From: Nocardia testacea NBRC 100365
Lineage (GTDB): Bacteria; Actinomycetota; Actinomycetes; Mycobacteriales; Mycobacteriaceae
Reading direction: 5' to 3'
Length of the DNA stretch: 64,000 nucleotides
Assembly: GCF_000308775.1 (NCBI RefSeq)
Contig: NZ_BAGJ01000087.1
Location: forward strand, 1 to 64,000
Below, one piece after another: positions 34,062 through 43,177 of the stretch. Under the pieces are notes generated by a model. It was not told where the DNA came from and made no database searches. It was given only the letters and a program-made list of their open reading frames with translations. Made by a program: the position numbers and the translations under genes. Each line of letters starts with the position of its first letter. Within the stretch, counting starts at the first letter, position 1.

Positions 34062-35381
34062 CTAGCGACCGCGGACGGCCGGGTGTGGTGTGGCCCGGAG
34101 CTCGAGGGCGACCAGCAGGTCCACCAGATCGGCGACGCTGCGGATATTGCGGCCGGTGAGTTGCTGGATGCGCCGCAGTCGGTATTTGGCGGTGTTGTGA
34201 TGGATGCGCAGGGTCTCGGCCGCCTCGCGCAGGTTCATATCGGCGTCGGCGAACGCGCGGATGGTGTCCGCGAGGACCGCGCCCTTGGCCTGATCATCGG
34301 TGAGCGTCCTGGTGATCCGCGGATCCACCAGATTGCGTGCGGTCTCGTCGGAGCGCAGCACCAGGTACCGGAACGGGCTCAGTTCGGGCAGCGCCATCAC
34401 GCCGCCGTCGTCCGGCAGCAGGTCGAGCGCGGCGCGGGCCTCTTGCCGGGCGCGGGGCAGGTACTCGACCCCGGTGCCGACGGTGCTGACGCCGAGCGCG
34501 GCCGTGATTCCCTCGCCGGCAAGGGCTTCGTGGGTGCGTTTCAACCGCGCGCACAGGTCCTCGACGGTTCCGGTGCGGCCGAGGGCGGCGACGGCGACGA
34601 TCTCGGGGTCGCGGGTGCCGGCGTCGCGGACCACCGCCAGCGTGCGGTGGCCGTTCACCGCGGTGCGGGCCAGCGCGGCGGCGACGAGGTGCGCGGCCTC
34701 GGTGCCGGAGGTGTCGCCCCGGTGGTCCGCGATGCCGTGCACCGCGGCGGTCACGACGACGAGGCGGTCGGGGTGGGTCACCCCGATCCCGTGCGCGGCC
34801 GCCGTGGCCGGCAGCTGCCCGCGTTCGGGCAGTGTGCCGCCGAGTAGGCAGTCGAGCAGTTCGCGGCCGTCGCGGCCCGCTTCGGCCGACCGGTGCTGCT
34901 GGAATTCCAGATACGCGTGGGTGGCCTGGGTGCTCACCAGGTCGCAGTACCGGGTCAGCGGCAGGACCAGCGACAGGGTCGCCTCTCGGGCATCGGGCGA
35001 GTTGCCGGCGTGGGTGACCAGGGATTTCCAGAATGCCTGCTGGCCGATGCGGAACGCGGTGATGTAGTCGGTCAGCGGCAGCCCGGAGCGGGCCCGGCGC
35101 ACCGCCGCGCGCCGGGTCGCGGCGAGATCGGCGGCGGTGACGCGGCGGGTGTCCAGCAACGCGCGCAGCCCGGTCCGGCACAACCGGGCGACCTGTTCGT
35201 GCACATCCGCGCGGAATTCGGCGTCGCGGCCCGCGTATGTGGGGAGCTGCGCGAGCATCTCGGACAGGCTCAGATCTGCGATCTCGTCGGCGCGGGCGTA
35301 GATACTGCCGGCGATCCGGGTGCGCTCGGTCCGCACCCGTTCGGGAAGTGGACTGCCGACCATCTGTGATCCAGCTGACAT
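34062..35381 (-). CDS. PucR/CdaR-type transcriptional regulator
   Basis: 439 residues. The C-terminal helix-turn-helix is of the PucR type (FADADMNLREAAETLRIHHNTAKYRLRRIQQLTGRNI), preceded by a GGDEF-like middle region and an N-terminal helical domain (SLSEMLAQLPTYAG...). It is divergent from the Liv-type ABC importer with two inverted repeats between, so it probably controls that operon. ATG 35381 lacks a good ribosome-binding site; ATG 35363 is possible. Confidence 0.88.
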   Translation of the reverse strand: MSAGSQMVGSPLPERVRTERTRIAGSIYARADEIADLSLSEMLAQLPTYAGRDAEFRADVHEQVARLCRTGLRALLDTRRVTAADLAATRRAAVRRARSGLPLTDYITAFRIGQQAFWKSLVTHAGNSPDAREATLSLVLPLTRYCDLVSTQATHAYLEFQQHRSAEAGRDGRELLDCLLGGTLPERGQLPATAAAHGIGVTHPDRLVVVTAAVHGIADHRGDTSGTEAAHLVAAALARTAVNGHRTLAVVRDAGTRDPEIVAVAALGRTGTVEDLCARLKRTHEALAGEGITAALGVSTVGTGVEYLPRARQEARAALDLLPDDGGVMALPELSPFRYLVLRSDETARNLVDPRITRTLTDDQAKGAVLADTIRAFADADMNLREAAETLRIHHNTAKYRLRRIQQLTGRNIRSVADLVDLLVALELRATPHPAVRGR

Positions 35382-35427
35382 AGAGGGATGGTCCACGGCG
35401 CCGCGGCGAAAGTCAACACACGCGGGT

Positions 35428-35471
35428 ATTTGTATCAAATTATGCGCCGGTCGCTTGTCTGCGGCGGACAA
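35428..35471. promoter_or_regulatory. Two candidate operators between the PucR-type and liv-type genes
   Basis: ATTTG-TAT-CAAAT (35428-35440) is a perfect small palindrome. TTGTCTGC-G-GCGGACAA (35455-35471) has one mismatch. Both lie in the 230-base divergent region and are candidates for the regulator encoded next door. Confidence 0.5.
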
Positions 35472-35611
35472 ATCCGCTGGCGATAATTGGGACGCAAAGG
35501 CTGATGTGTTTCATTCTGGCCACTCTTACGCTGGCCTGACCCATAGCCGGTCCGGCGGACTGTGCTCTGCCACACAGGATTTCGCTCACGCCCAGATCAC
35601 CCGGAGGAACC

Positions 35612-36370
35612 GTGCTCGACATATCCGGCCTGACAGTCCGATTCGGGGGTATCACAGCCCTCGACGATGTCGGATTTGCCGTGGACACCGGGGCGATGCT
35701 GGGCCTCATCGGCCCCAACGGCGCCGGTAAGACCACCCTGTTCAACTGCCTGACCAGGCGTTGCGCCCCGACATCCGGAACCGTGCGCTACCGGGGCACC
35801 GATCTGCTGACCGTACGCCCCGACCGCCTGGCCGGGCTGGGTATCGCCCGGACCTTCCAGAACCTGGGGCTGTTCACCCGTATGTCCGTGCGGGACAACG
35901 TGCTCGTCGGCGCGCACCACCGCGCCCGCGCGGGCTTCCTCGGCGCGGGCCTTCCCCTCCCGGGCGTCCGCGCCGAGGAGCGCAGCCTACGTGCCCAGGT
36001 GGACGGTCTGCTCGAACGCCTCGAGCTGCGGGAGGTCGCCGGGCATCCGGCGGCCGGGCTGCCTTTCGGCACGCTCAAACGCATAGAACTGGCCCGGGCG
36101 CTGGCCGCCGGACCCCGCCTGCTGCTGCTCGACGAACCGGTCAACGGGCTGAGCCAGGGGGAGGTCGGCGCGTTCGCCGAACTGCTCGCGGGCCTGCGCG
36201 TCGATTTCGAGCTCACCGTGCTCGTGGTCGAACACCATATGGGGTTCGTCATGGGCCTGTGCGACCGCGTCGTCTGCCTGGAATTCGGCCGCGTGATCGC
36301 CGACGGCACACCGGCGGCGGTCCAGCGCGATCCCGCCGTCGTCGAGGCATACCTGGGGACGGCCGCATGA
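35612..36370 (+). CDS. ABC transporter ATP-binding protein, LivG type
   Basis: 252 residues. One of two ATPases of a branched-chain-amino-acid-type importer. Walker A GPNGAGKTT, family-typical signature variant LPFGTLKRIELARAL in place of LSGGQ, Walker B LLLLDEPVNG, and H-loop VVEHHM. GTG start at 35612 with GGAGG. First gene of a five-gene, overlapping operon. Substrate may be an amino acid, amide, urea or aromatic acid; not determinable here. Confidence 0.9.
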   Translation: MLDISGLTVRFGGITALDDVGFAVDTGAMLGLIGPNGAGKTTLFNCLTRRCAPTSGTVRYRGTDLLTVRPDRLAGLGIARTFQNLGLFTRMSVRDNVLVGAHHRARAGFLGAGLPLPGVRAEERSLRAQVDGLLERLELREVAGHPAAGLPFGTLKRIELARALAAGPRLLLLDEPVNGLSQGEVGAFAELLAGLRVDFELTVLVVEHHMGFVMGLCDRVVCLEFGRVIADGTPAAVQRDPAVVEAYLGTAA

Positions 36371-37098
36371 ACGCCCAGCCTTTGCTCACGGTCACCGATC
36401 TCACCGCGGGGTACGGCGCGGCCCGGGTGCTGCACGGAATCGGCCTGTCGGTGGCCGAGGGAGAGGTGTGCGCCATACTCGGTCCCAACGGCGCCGGGAA
36501 GACGACTCTGCTCCGCGCGCTCAGCGGCTTGATTCCCGTCCGTGGCTCGGTGACCCTGGCCGGGACCGAGCTCGTGGGGCGGGCGCCGGAGAAAATGGCT
36601 CGGCTCGGCGTGGCGCACGTCCCGGAAGGGCGCGGTACCTTCGCGCCGCTCACCGTGGCGGAGAACCTGCGCCTGGGCGGCTACGCCCGGCGCGACCGCG
36701 CCGGGGTCGAGGCCGATCTGCGCCGGGTCCTCGACTATTTCCCGATCCTGCGGGAGAGGTTGCGCGACACAGCGGGCCAGTTGTCCGGCGGTCAGCAGCA
36801 GATGCTGGCTCTCGGCCGCGCCCTCATGGCCCGGCCGCGGCTGCTGCTCCTGGACGAACCGTCGCTGGGACTCGCGCCGATGGTGACCCGGGAACTGTTC
36901 GGCATCGTGGCGGCCGTCAACGCGGCCGAACGCACCACCGTGATCGTCGTCGAGCAGAACGCCGCGCTGGCCCTGCGTGCCGCGCACCGGGCCTACGTCC
37001 TGGAGAGCGGGCGAATCGTGCTGGCCGGCACCGCCGCCGAGATCGCGGCGGACGAACAGGTCGCGCAGTCCTACCTGGGATATCGGGTGGGGCCGTGA
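36367..37098 (+). CDS. ABC transporter ATP-binding protein, LivF type
   Basis: 243 residues. Walker A GPNGAGKTT, Q-loop region HVPEGRGTFAPLTVAENL, signature LSGGQQQMLALGRAL, Walker B LLLLDEPSLGLAP, H-loop VVEQN. Second ATPase of the importer. Start overlaps the upstream stop (ATGA); its own stop overlaps the permease GTG. Confidence 0.93.
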   Translation: MNAQPLLTVTDLTAGYGAARVLHGIGLSVAEGEVCAILGPNGAGKTTLLRALSGLIPVRGSVTLAGTELVGRAPEKMARLGVAHVPEGRGTFAPLTVAENLRLGGYARRDRAGVEADLRRVLDYFPILRERLRDTAGQLSGGQQQMLALGRALMARPRLLLLDEPSLGLAPMVTRELFGIVAAVNAAERTTVIVVEQNAALALRAAHRAYVLESGRIVLAGTAAEIAADEQVAQSYLGYRVGP

Positions 37099-37976
37099 CC
37101 GGATTCGCGCAACAGATCGTGGAAGGCCTCAGTGCCGGCGCCCTTTACGCGGGATTGGCGCTGGCGCTGGTGCTCATCTACCGGTTCACCGGCATCGTCA
37201 ACTTCGCGCAGGGTGAACTCGCCATGTTCTCGGCGTTCCTGGCATGGCAACTGGTCGAGAGCGGGATGCCGTTCTGGGCGGCATTGCCGGTCACCGTCGC
37301 CGTGTCCTTCGCCGGCGGCATGCTCATCGAGCGGATCATCATCCGGCCGGTGGAGGGGGCCCCGGAGCTCACGCTGGTGATCGTCACCGTCGGCCTGTTC
37401 TTCTTCGTGAACGCGGCCGCGGGCTGGATCTGGTCGTACCAGCTGAAGGCATTTCCCGACCCCTTCCCGGGCGGGTCGCTGCGGCTGGGCGGCGTCACCG
37501 CGGGGTACAGCCGCCTCGGTGTTCTCCTCGTGGTGGCGGTGGTGATGGCACTGCTGTACGTGCTGTTCCGCTACACCAGGATCGGCCTGGCGATGCGCGC
37601 GGTGGCGGCGAATCCGCAATCGGCCCGGCTGGTGGGTATCGGGGTCGGCACCGTGCTGGCGCTCGGCTGGGGTCTGGCCGCCGCCGTCGGCGCGGTCTCG
37701 GGGGTGCTCTCGGCCCCGCTGCTGTTCCTGGAACCCAACATGATGGGCGGAGTTCTCATCTATGCCTTCGCGGCAGCCACCCTCGGCGGGTTCGACAGTC
37801 CGGGCGGTGCGGTGGCCGGCGGGCTGATCGTCGGGGTCGCGGAAACCCTCGCCGGCGCCTATCTCGACGTGATCGGCACCGAACTGAAGATCGGCGTCCC
37901 GCTGGTGATCATCCTCGGCGTGCTGCTGCTGCGGCCCCAGGGGCTGTTCGGTTCCGCCGCGGTGGAAAGGGTATGA
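37095..37976 (+). CDS. ABC transporter permease, LivH type
   Basis: 293 residues, about eight transmembrane helices. FAQQIVEGLSAGALYAGLALALVLIYRFTGIVNFAQGELAM is the classic LivH start; RYTRIGLAMRAVAANPQSARLVGI is the cytoplasmic ATPase-contact loop. GTG start overlaps the LivF-type stop (GTGA). It forms the channel with the LivM-type subunit. Confidence 0.93.
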   Translation: MTGFAQQIVEGLSAGALYAGLALALVLIYRFTGIVNFAQGELAMFSAFLAWQLVESGMPFWAALPVTVAVSFAGGMLIERIIIRPVEGAPELTLVIVTVGLFFFVNAAAGWIWSYQLKAFPDPFPGGSLRLGGVTAGYSRLGVLLVVAVVMALLYVLFRYTRIGLAMRAVAANPQSARLVGIGVGTVLALGWGLAAAVGAVSGVLSAPLLFLEPNMMGGVLIYAFAAATLGGFDSPGGAVAGGLIVGVAETLAGAYLDVIGTELKIGVPLVIILGVLLLRPQGLFGSAAVERV

Positions 37977-39031
37977 GCGATATGGGAATTCGACACTCCA
38001 CTGCCGGAGCCGAGCGGGCGGCGCCGGCCCCGGAACGGGCGGCGCCGCGGATCCGGTGGCGGCGGATCGGCGCGTCCCGGCCCGCCGCGGCGGTGCTGCT
38101 GGTGGCCGCCTGCTGGGCGCCCTTCGAACTGGCCCCGTTCCATACCTTCCAACTGTCGCTGGCCATGGTCTACGCCGTCGCCCTGCTCGGACTGAACCTG
38201 CTGGTGGGACATACCGGACAGATATCGCTGGGACACGGCGCGTTCTTCGCGGTCGGCGCCTACACCGCGGCCGTCATGATGGACCGCTGGGACGTGCCGT
38301 ACGCGGTCACCCTGCCGGCCGCGGCCGCGGTGGCGTTCGTGCTCGGCTTCGCGTTCGGGATTCCGGCGCTGCGGTTGCGCGGTCTGTACCTGGCACTCGT
38401 CACGCTGGCGATCGCGATCTTCCTGGTTCCGCTGCTGAAACGATTCGAATCGGTGACCGGCGGCTCCATGGGACTGACCCTGGACAAGCCCCGGCCGCCG
38501 GCCTGGACCGGCCTGGCCGAGGATCAGTGGCTGTATTTCCTGGCGCTCGCGGTCACCGCGGTGAGCTACCTGCTGGCCGCCGGTCTGCTGCGGTCCCGGG
38601 TGGGCCGGGCGCTGCACGCGGTACGGGACAACGAGACCGCGGCCGAGGTGATGGGTGTGCGACCGGCGTTCTACAAGACCATGGCCTTCGCCTGGGGCGC
38701 GATGTTCGCCGGGGTCGCCGGTTGCGTCCACATCTGGGTGATCGGTTACGTCTCACCGGATTCGTTCACCCTCACGCTCTCCGTCACGCTGCTCGCGGGG
38801 CTGGTCGTCGGCGGCCTCGGCGGGCACTGGGGGCCGCTGCTGGGCGGCCTGTTCGTGATGTACGTCCCGAGTTTCGCCCAGGACGTCAACCAGGCCGCGC
38901 CGGGAGTGATCTTCGGACTCCTGATCATCGCGGTCATGTACCTCGCGCCGAATGGAGCGGCCGGACTCGTCGGCCGGGCGGCGCACTGGCTCGGACACCG
39001 AGCGGGGAAAGGAAGAACTTATGCGCACTAG
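37973..39031 (+). CDS. ABC transporter permease, LivM type
   Basis: 352 residues with a 30-residue hydrophilic head and eight to ten helices. LGLNLLVGHTGQISLGHGAFFAVGAYTAA is diagnostic; SRVGRALHAVRDNETAAEVMGV is the coupling loop. ATGA overlap with the LivH-type gene. Its 3' end overlaps the binding-protein gene by 11 bases. Confidence 0.93.
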   Translation: MSDMGIRHSTAGAERAAPAPERAAPRIRWRRIGASRPAAAVLLVAACWAPFELAPFHTFQLSLAMVYAVALLGLNLLVGHTGQISLGHGAFFAVGAYTAAVMMDRWDVPYAVTLPAAAAVAFVLGFAFGIPALRLRGLYLALVTLAIAIFLVPLLKRFESVTGGSMGLTLDKPRPPAWTGLAEDQWLYFLALAVTAVSYLLAAGLLRSRVGRALHAVRDNETAAEVMGVRPAFYKTMAFAWGAMFAGVAGCVHIWVIGYVSPDSFTLTLSVTLLAGLVVGGLGGHWGPLLGGLFVMYVPSFAQDVNQAAPGVIFGLLIIAVMYLAPNGAAGLVGRAAHWLGHRAGKGRTYAH

Positions 39032-40274
39032 AGCGATACGGGCGGCGGCTGTCGCGGCCGCGGTACTGGTCGCGGTCGCCGGCTGCGGTGACCGCGAGGG
39101 GGCCGGCGGTGCCGTGGCCTCCGGCGACTGCCAGGGACAGCAGACCACGGGACTCACCGACTCCGGCATGAAGCTGGGCGGCGTGTTCCCGCTGTCCGGT
39201 CCGGCCTCGGCCTATGCCGAACTCCCCAAAGGGATGCAGGCCTACTTCGACTACGTCAACGCCGAACAGGGCGGGATCGACGGCCGCCGAGTCGAGTACC
39301 TGCTGCGCGACGACGGCTACCAGCCGCCCAAGACCGTGGAGGAGACCCGCCGCCTGGTCGAGCAGGACCAGGTGTTCGCCGTTCTGTCCACCCTCGGCAC
39401 GCCCACCTCGGCGGCCGTCTGGGACTACCTGAACCAGCGCGAGGTCCCGCAGATCTTCGTGGCGGGCGGCGCCACCCAGTGGGGTGTGGGCGACGCGCAT
39501 CCGTGGACCATCGGCTGGCAGCCCAGCTACCGCGCGGAAGGACAGGTGTTCGCCCGGTATGTGCGGGAGCAGAAACCGGACGCGACCGTCGCCGTCCTGT
39601 ACCAGAACGACGATTTCGGCAAGGACCTGCTGGCCAGCTTCACCGAGGCCGTCGCCGGCAGTGGGGTGCGGGTGATCGCCGAACAGAGCTACGAGGTCAC
39701 CGACCCCACGGTCGACCCGCAGCTGCGTAATCTGGCCGGTTCGAAGGCCGATGTGCTGCTGAACTTCGCCACCCCGAAGTTCGCCGCCCAGACCCTGGCG
39801 GCCGACGCGCGCGATCGCGAGTGGAATCCGCTGCACATCCTCACCCAGGTCTCCAGCACCATGAGCGTGCTCGCCCCGGTCGGCTTCCCGAATGTGCAGA
39901 ACGTCGTCACCTCGGTATTCGTCAAGGACCCGGCCGACCCGCAGTGGGCCGGCGATCCCGGGATGCGGCTGTACCGGGACAAGGTGACCCGATACCAGCC
40001 CGGCGCCGACCCCGCCGACGGTTACACCCTCGTGGGCTGGGCCATGGCGCAGAGCTTCCACAAGACATTCGACGCCGCCTCCTGCAAGACCCGTGAGGGC
40101 CTGCGCGACGCCATGCGCTCGCTCGACGATGTCGCGATCGATCTGCTGCTGCCCGGAATCACCCTGCGCACCGGCGCCGGTGACGGATTCCCGATGGAGG
40201 CCATGCGGATCCAGCGGTTCCAGGGGGACCGCTGGGTGCTCGCCGGCGATCTCGTCGACACCGCGGGCCGGTGA
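39021..40274 (+). CDS. ABC transporter substrate-binding lipoprotein, Liv/amide type
   Basis: 417 residues. Lipoprotein signal with lipobox VAGC at about 19-22. Type-I periplasmic fold: KLGGVFPLSGPASAYAELPKGMQAYFDYVNAEQGGIDGRRVEYL, then VFAVLSTLGTPTSAAV and VAVLYQNDDFGKD. Captures the substrate for the LivFGHM-type importer. ATG 39021 sits inside the LivM-type end with AAAGGAAG ahead. Ligand not assigned. Confidence 0.92.
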   Translation: MRTRAIRAAAVAAAVLVAVAGCGDREGAGGAVASGDCQGQQTTGLTDSGMKLGGVFPLSGPASAYAELPKGMQAYFDYVNAEQGGIDGRRVEYLLRDDGYQPPKTVEETRRLVEQDQVFAVLSTLGTPTSAAVWDYLNQREVPQIFVAGGATQWGVGDAHPWTIGWQPSYRAEGQVFARYVREQKPDATVAVLYQNDDFGKDLLASFTEAVAGSGVRVIAEQSYEVTDPTVDPQLRNLAGSKADVLLNFATPKFAAQTLAADARDREWNPLHILTQVSSTMSVLAPVGFPNVQNVVTSVFVKDPADPQWAGDPGMRLYRDKVTRYQPGADPADGYTLVGWAMAQSFHKTFDAASCKTREGLRDAMRSLDDVAIDLLLPGITLRTGAGDGFPMEAMRIQRFQGDRWVLAGDLVDTAGR

Positions 40275-40351
40275 AGCCCGCCCACCGAAACCTCCGCGGC
40301 GCGAGCCCGCGCCGGCGGTCCGCCTCGACCCGAATGATGAGGACACACACC

Positions 40352-41086
40352 ATGAAACTCGGAACCAGCGTAGCGACGGCCGTGATCGCGGCGGCGTCAC
40401 TCGGCGTGGCGGCCGCCCCGGCCTCCGCGCAGCCCGCCTCCGCGCCGCGGGAACTCACCTACGAGATCACCCAGGAGGGCGGCTCCGCGGTGGTGGAGAC
40501 GAACGGCGCCTGGCAGGTGGCGGGTGACCAGCTGATCCTGAAAGCCGTCGACGGCACGCCCCTGAGCACGGCCCCGCTGACCTACCGCAAGGATGACCTC
40601 GCCTATCCGATCGCGGCCCGGGTCGACGGCGGCACCGCGGTGCTCACTCCGCAGCGCGACGGCGGCGTCCCGGTGGCACCGGTGCGGGCGCCGGTGATCA
40701 CGCCCGAACAGGCGGGCAAGGAGATCGCCGAGCAGTTCACCCCGCGCGATCTGCAGGCGCTGGGTGTGTTCACCCAGCGCGCGACCATGAGCGCCGCCAT
40801 CGCGGGGGCGATCGGCGCGGTGCTCGGGGGCAGCCTCGGCTGTGTCCTGGGCGCCGCGACCGGCGCGCTGGTGTCCAGTCCGATAGCCCTGCTGCTGGTG
40901 CCGTTCGTCGGTGCCACCATCGGTGGCTGCGTGGCGGGTGCGGCGACCCTGGGCGCCGCGGGCGGCATCATCGGTGCTTTCCTGATCGGCGGCCCGGTCG
41001 CCGTATTCGCGGCCTTCCAGTACTTCTCGACCATTCTGTCGCCGTGCCCGCCGGAGCATCCGGCCTGCCGACCGAGCACTCCGTAG
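40352..41086 (+). CDS. Secreted protein with glycine-rich hydrophobic C-terminus (DUF8020-like)
   Basis: 244 residues. Sec signal MKLGTSVATAVIAAASLGVAAAPASA; then a beta-rich domain ELTYEITQEGGSAVVETNGAW...LTYRKDDLAYPIAARVDGGTAVLTP. I associate this with a Nocardia-typical secreted family (DUF8020). After it comes a long alternating Gly/Ala hydrophobic region (about 145-225) with two cysteines. AGGA eight bases before ATG 40352 decides this start. It follows the importer operon by 78 bases; function unknown. Confidence 0.65.
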   Translation: MKLGTSVATAVIAAASLGVAAAPASAQPASAPRELTYEITQEGGSAVVETNGAWQVAGDQLILKAVDGTPLSTAPLTYRKDDLAYPIAARVDGGTAVLTPQRDGGVPVAPVRAPVITPEQAGKEIAEQFTPRDLQALGVFTQRATMSAAIAGAIGAVLGGSLGCVLGAATGALVSSPIALLLVPFVGATIGGCVAGAATLGAAGGIIGAFLIGGPVAVFAAFQYFSTILSPCPPEHPACRPSTP

Positions 41087-41102
41087 GCCTGCGGCGCCGC
41101 GT

Positions 41103-41147
41103 CGACCGGCCGGCCCGTCCCGGGATGCGGAATGGGCCGCCCGGTCG
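41103..41147. terminator. Bidirectional terminator
   Basis: 14-bp stem with one mismatch, arms at 41103-41116 and 41134-41147, 17-base loop. It lies between the convergent ends of the secreted-protein gene and the YeiH-type gene. Confidence 0.7.
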
Positions 41148-41156
41148 CGTCGTGTC

Positions 41157-42206
41157 TCACCGCCATCCAGTCGCGTACTGCAGGAGCAGCGCGGACACCG
41201 CGAGCGTCACCGTGAGGATGCCGCCGAACAGCAGCGGGCGTGGTCCGGCCGCGCGCAGCCGCCGCCAGGTGAGCGAGGTGCCGATCGCGGCGAGGACCGC
41301 GGCGACGAGCCAGGAACTGAGACCGGTGAGCCGGTCGGTCCAGCCGGCCGGAAGCACGCCGAGCCCGGCGACGACCGACGCCGCGACGAAGAGCACGACG
41401 AACGGCGGAACGCTACACCACAGCGGAGCGCGCGGCGCCGTCGGCGCGGCGCGGCGGGCCGACAGGTGCAGGCCGAGGCACAGCGGGATGATCATCAGGC
41501 TGCGGACCAGTTTCACGATCACCGCGAAACTCGCTGCCGCCGGACCGAAGGCGATACCCGCGGCCAGTACCGAGGAGGTGTCGTTGACCGCGGTACCCGC
41601 CCACAGGCCGAATGCCTGTTCCGACATACCGAGCAGCCGGCCGAGCGGCGGATAGACCAGTACCGCGGCGATATTGAAGACGAAGATGGTCGCGAGCGCG
41701 TAGGCGACCCGTTCACGGTCCGGTTTCAGGACCGCGGTGGCCGCGGCGATGGCGGACGCGCCGCAGATGGCCGACCCGGCCGCGATCAGTACCGCCGATT
41801 CGCGGTGCAATGTCAGCAGCCGGCCCACCACGACGGCGGTCACCGCCGCCGCGCACAGCGTGCCCAGCAGCACCACGGCGGTTTCCCGGCCGACGGTGAG
41901 CACCGCGTCCATGGGCAGCCCCAGGCCCAGCAGGACGATAGCGATACCCAGCAGATGCTGCCGGGCCCAGTCCAGGCCGGGCGCGAACCGATCCGACCGG
42001 CCGACCCGGCCGCCGAGGATCGCCCCGCACGCCAGTGCCAGCACCGGCGCTCCCGCGAGCGGGAGGGCGACGGCCAGGGCGGTGGCCACGGTCGCGAGAG
42101 CGGCCGCCACCGTCAGGCCCGGGAGTCTGCGATACACCTCGTTCACCCTGTCGACCTTGGTGAATATCGGCGCGCGCCGGTAGCCGCCGATCTCGGAGGA
42201 CCTCAT
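41157..42206 (-). CDS. YeiH-family (UPF0324) membrane protein, putative sulfate exporter
   Basis: 349 residues, about ten transmembrane segments. LACGAILGGRVGR, LLGIAIVLLGLGLPMDAVL, IAAGSAICGASAIAAATAVLKP and FGLWAGTAVNDTSSVLAAG are family hallmarks. The family is proposed to export sulfate or related anions; direct proof is limited. It is divergent from a LysR gene, the same pairing as yeiH/yeiE in enterobacteria. ATG 42206. Confidence 0.88.
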   Translation of the reverse strand: MRSSEIGGYRRAPIFTKVDRVNEVYRRLPGLTVAAALATVATALAVALPLAGAPVLALACGAILGGRVGRSDRFAPGLDWARQHLLGIAIVLLGLGLPMDAVLTVGRETAVVLLGTLCAAAVTAVVVGRLLTLHRESAVLIAAGSAICGASAIAAATAVLKPDRERVAYALATIFVFNIAAVLVYPPLGRLLGMSEQAFGLWAGTAVNDTSSVLAAGIAFGPAAASFAVIVKLVRSLMIIPLCLGLHLSARRAAPTAPRAPLWCSVPPFVVLFVAASVVAGLGVLPAGWTDRLTGLSSWLVAAVLAAIGTSLTWRRLRAAGPRPLLFGGILTVTLAVSALLLQYATGWR

Positions 42207-42243
42207 AAGCAATCCTGATGACCGTCGTTCCATAATCGAGGTC
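42207..42243. promoter_or_regulatory. Short LysR-type control region
   Basis: Only 37 bases separate the divergent YeiH-type and LysR genes. ATAAGC near one end and CATAATCG near the other could form a T-N11-A-type LysR box, but the match is weak. Confidence 0.3.
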
Positions 42244-43146
42244 GTGACCCTGCCGCCCACCACCCCCGACCTCGCGGTGCTCGACCTGCTGGTCTCCGTG
42301 GCGGATACCGGCAGCCTCGGCGCCGCGGCCCGGCGGCACGGGATGACCCAGCCCGCCGCGAGTATGCGGATCAGTGCGCTCGAGCGTCGGCTGCGGTTGC
42401 GTCTGCTCGACCGGGGACCCAGCGGTTCCACCCTCACCGAGCCCGGCCGCGCCGTGGTCGATCAGGCACGGACGGTGCTGGCCGCGGCCCGGACGTTCAA
42501 CGAGAACGTCGCGGCCCTGCACTCCGCCGACACTCCCCGGCTCCGGATCGCGGCCTCCAAAACCATTGCCGACCACCGGATGCCGCAGTGGCTCGCCGAT
42601 CTGCGCGGGGTCCGTCCGGATATCGCGGTATCGCTGGAGGTCGACAACACGGCCCAGGTGGAGGCCATGGTGCGTGCGGGCGCGGCCGATATCGGATTCG
42701 TCGAGGGCCCGCACCCGCCGCCCGGTCTCGGCGGCCGGATACTCGGCGCGGACGAACTGCTGGTGGTGGTGGGCCCCACACATCCGTGGGCCGCCCGTAC
42801 ACATCCGGTGAGCCTGCGCGAACTGGCGGCGACCCCGCTGCTGTGGCGCGAATCCGGATCCGGGACCCGGGAAACGGTGCAGGAAATACTGAGCGCGTAT
42901 GGTCCGCCGGCGCCGCCCGCCGCCGAACTCGGCTCGGCGGTCGCCATCGTCGCCGCCGCCCGCAGCGGGATGGCACCGGCGGTCCTCAGTACCCTGGTCG
43001 CCGCGCCGGAACTGGCCGCCGGTGCGCTGTATCGGGTCGCGCTGGCCGATTCGGTTGTGCTGACCAGGCAGTTCCGTGCCATCTGGCGGCGCGGCAGCCC
43101 GCCGACCGACGCGGCGGAAATTCTCGTGCGGTGCGCAACCGCATGA
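42244..43146 (+). CDS. LysR-family transcriptional regulator
   Basis: 300 residues. N-terminal winged helix LDLLVSVADTGSLGAAARRHGMTQPAASMRISALERRLRLRLLDR; C-terminal periplasmic-type effector domain (RLRIAASKTIADHRMPQWL...). Divergent from the YeiH-type gene it most likely controls. GTG 42244 follows GAGG closely. Confidence 0.92.
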   Translation: MTLPPTTPDLAVLDLLVSVADTGSLGAAARRHGMTQPAASMRISALERRLRLRLLDRGPSGSTLTEPGRAVVDQARTVLAAARTFNENVAALHSADTPRLRIAASKTIADHRMPQWLADLRGVRPDIAVSLEVDNTAQVEAMVRAGAADIGFVEGPHPPPGLGGRILGADELLVVVGPTHPWAARTHPVSLRELAATPLLWRESGSGTRETVQEILSAYGPPAPPAAELGSAVAIVAAARSGMAPAVLSTLVAAPELAAGALYRVALADSVVLTRQFRAIWRRGSPPTDAAEILVRCATA

Positions 43147-43177
43147 TGAACCGGTCCGTATCGGGGACACAGATGGC

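Noticed and set aside
36468..37094. Long upstream extension of the LivH-type permease frame
   Set aside because: It lies out of frame inside the LivF-type gene; the GTG at 37095 gives the family-typical start and a GTGA overlap.
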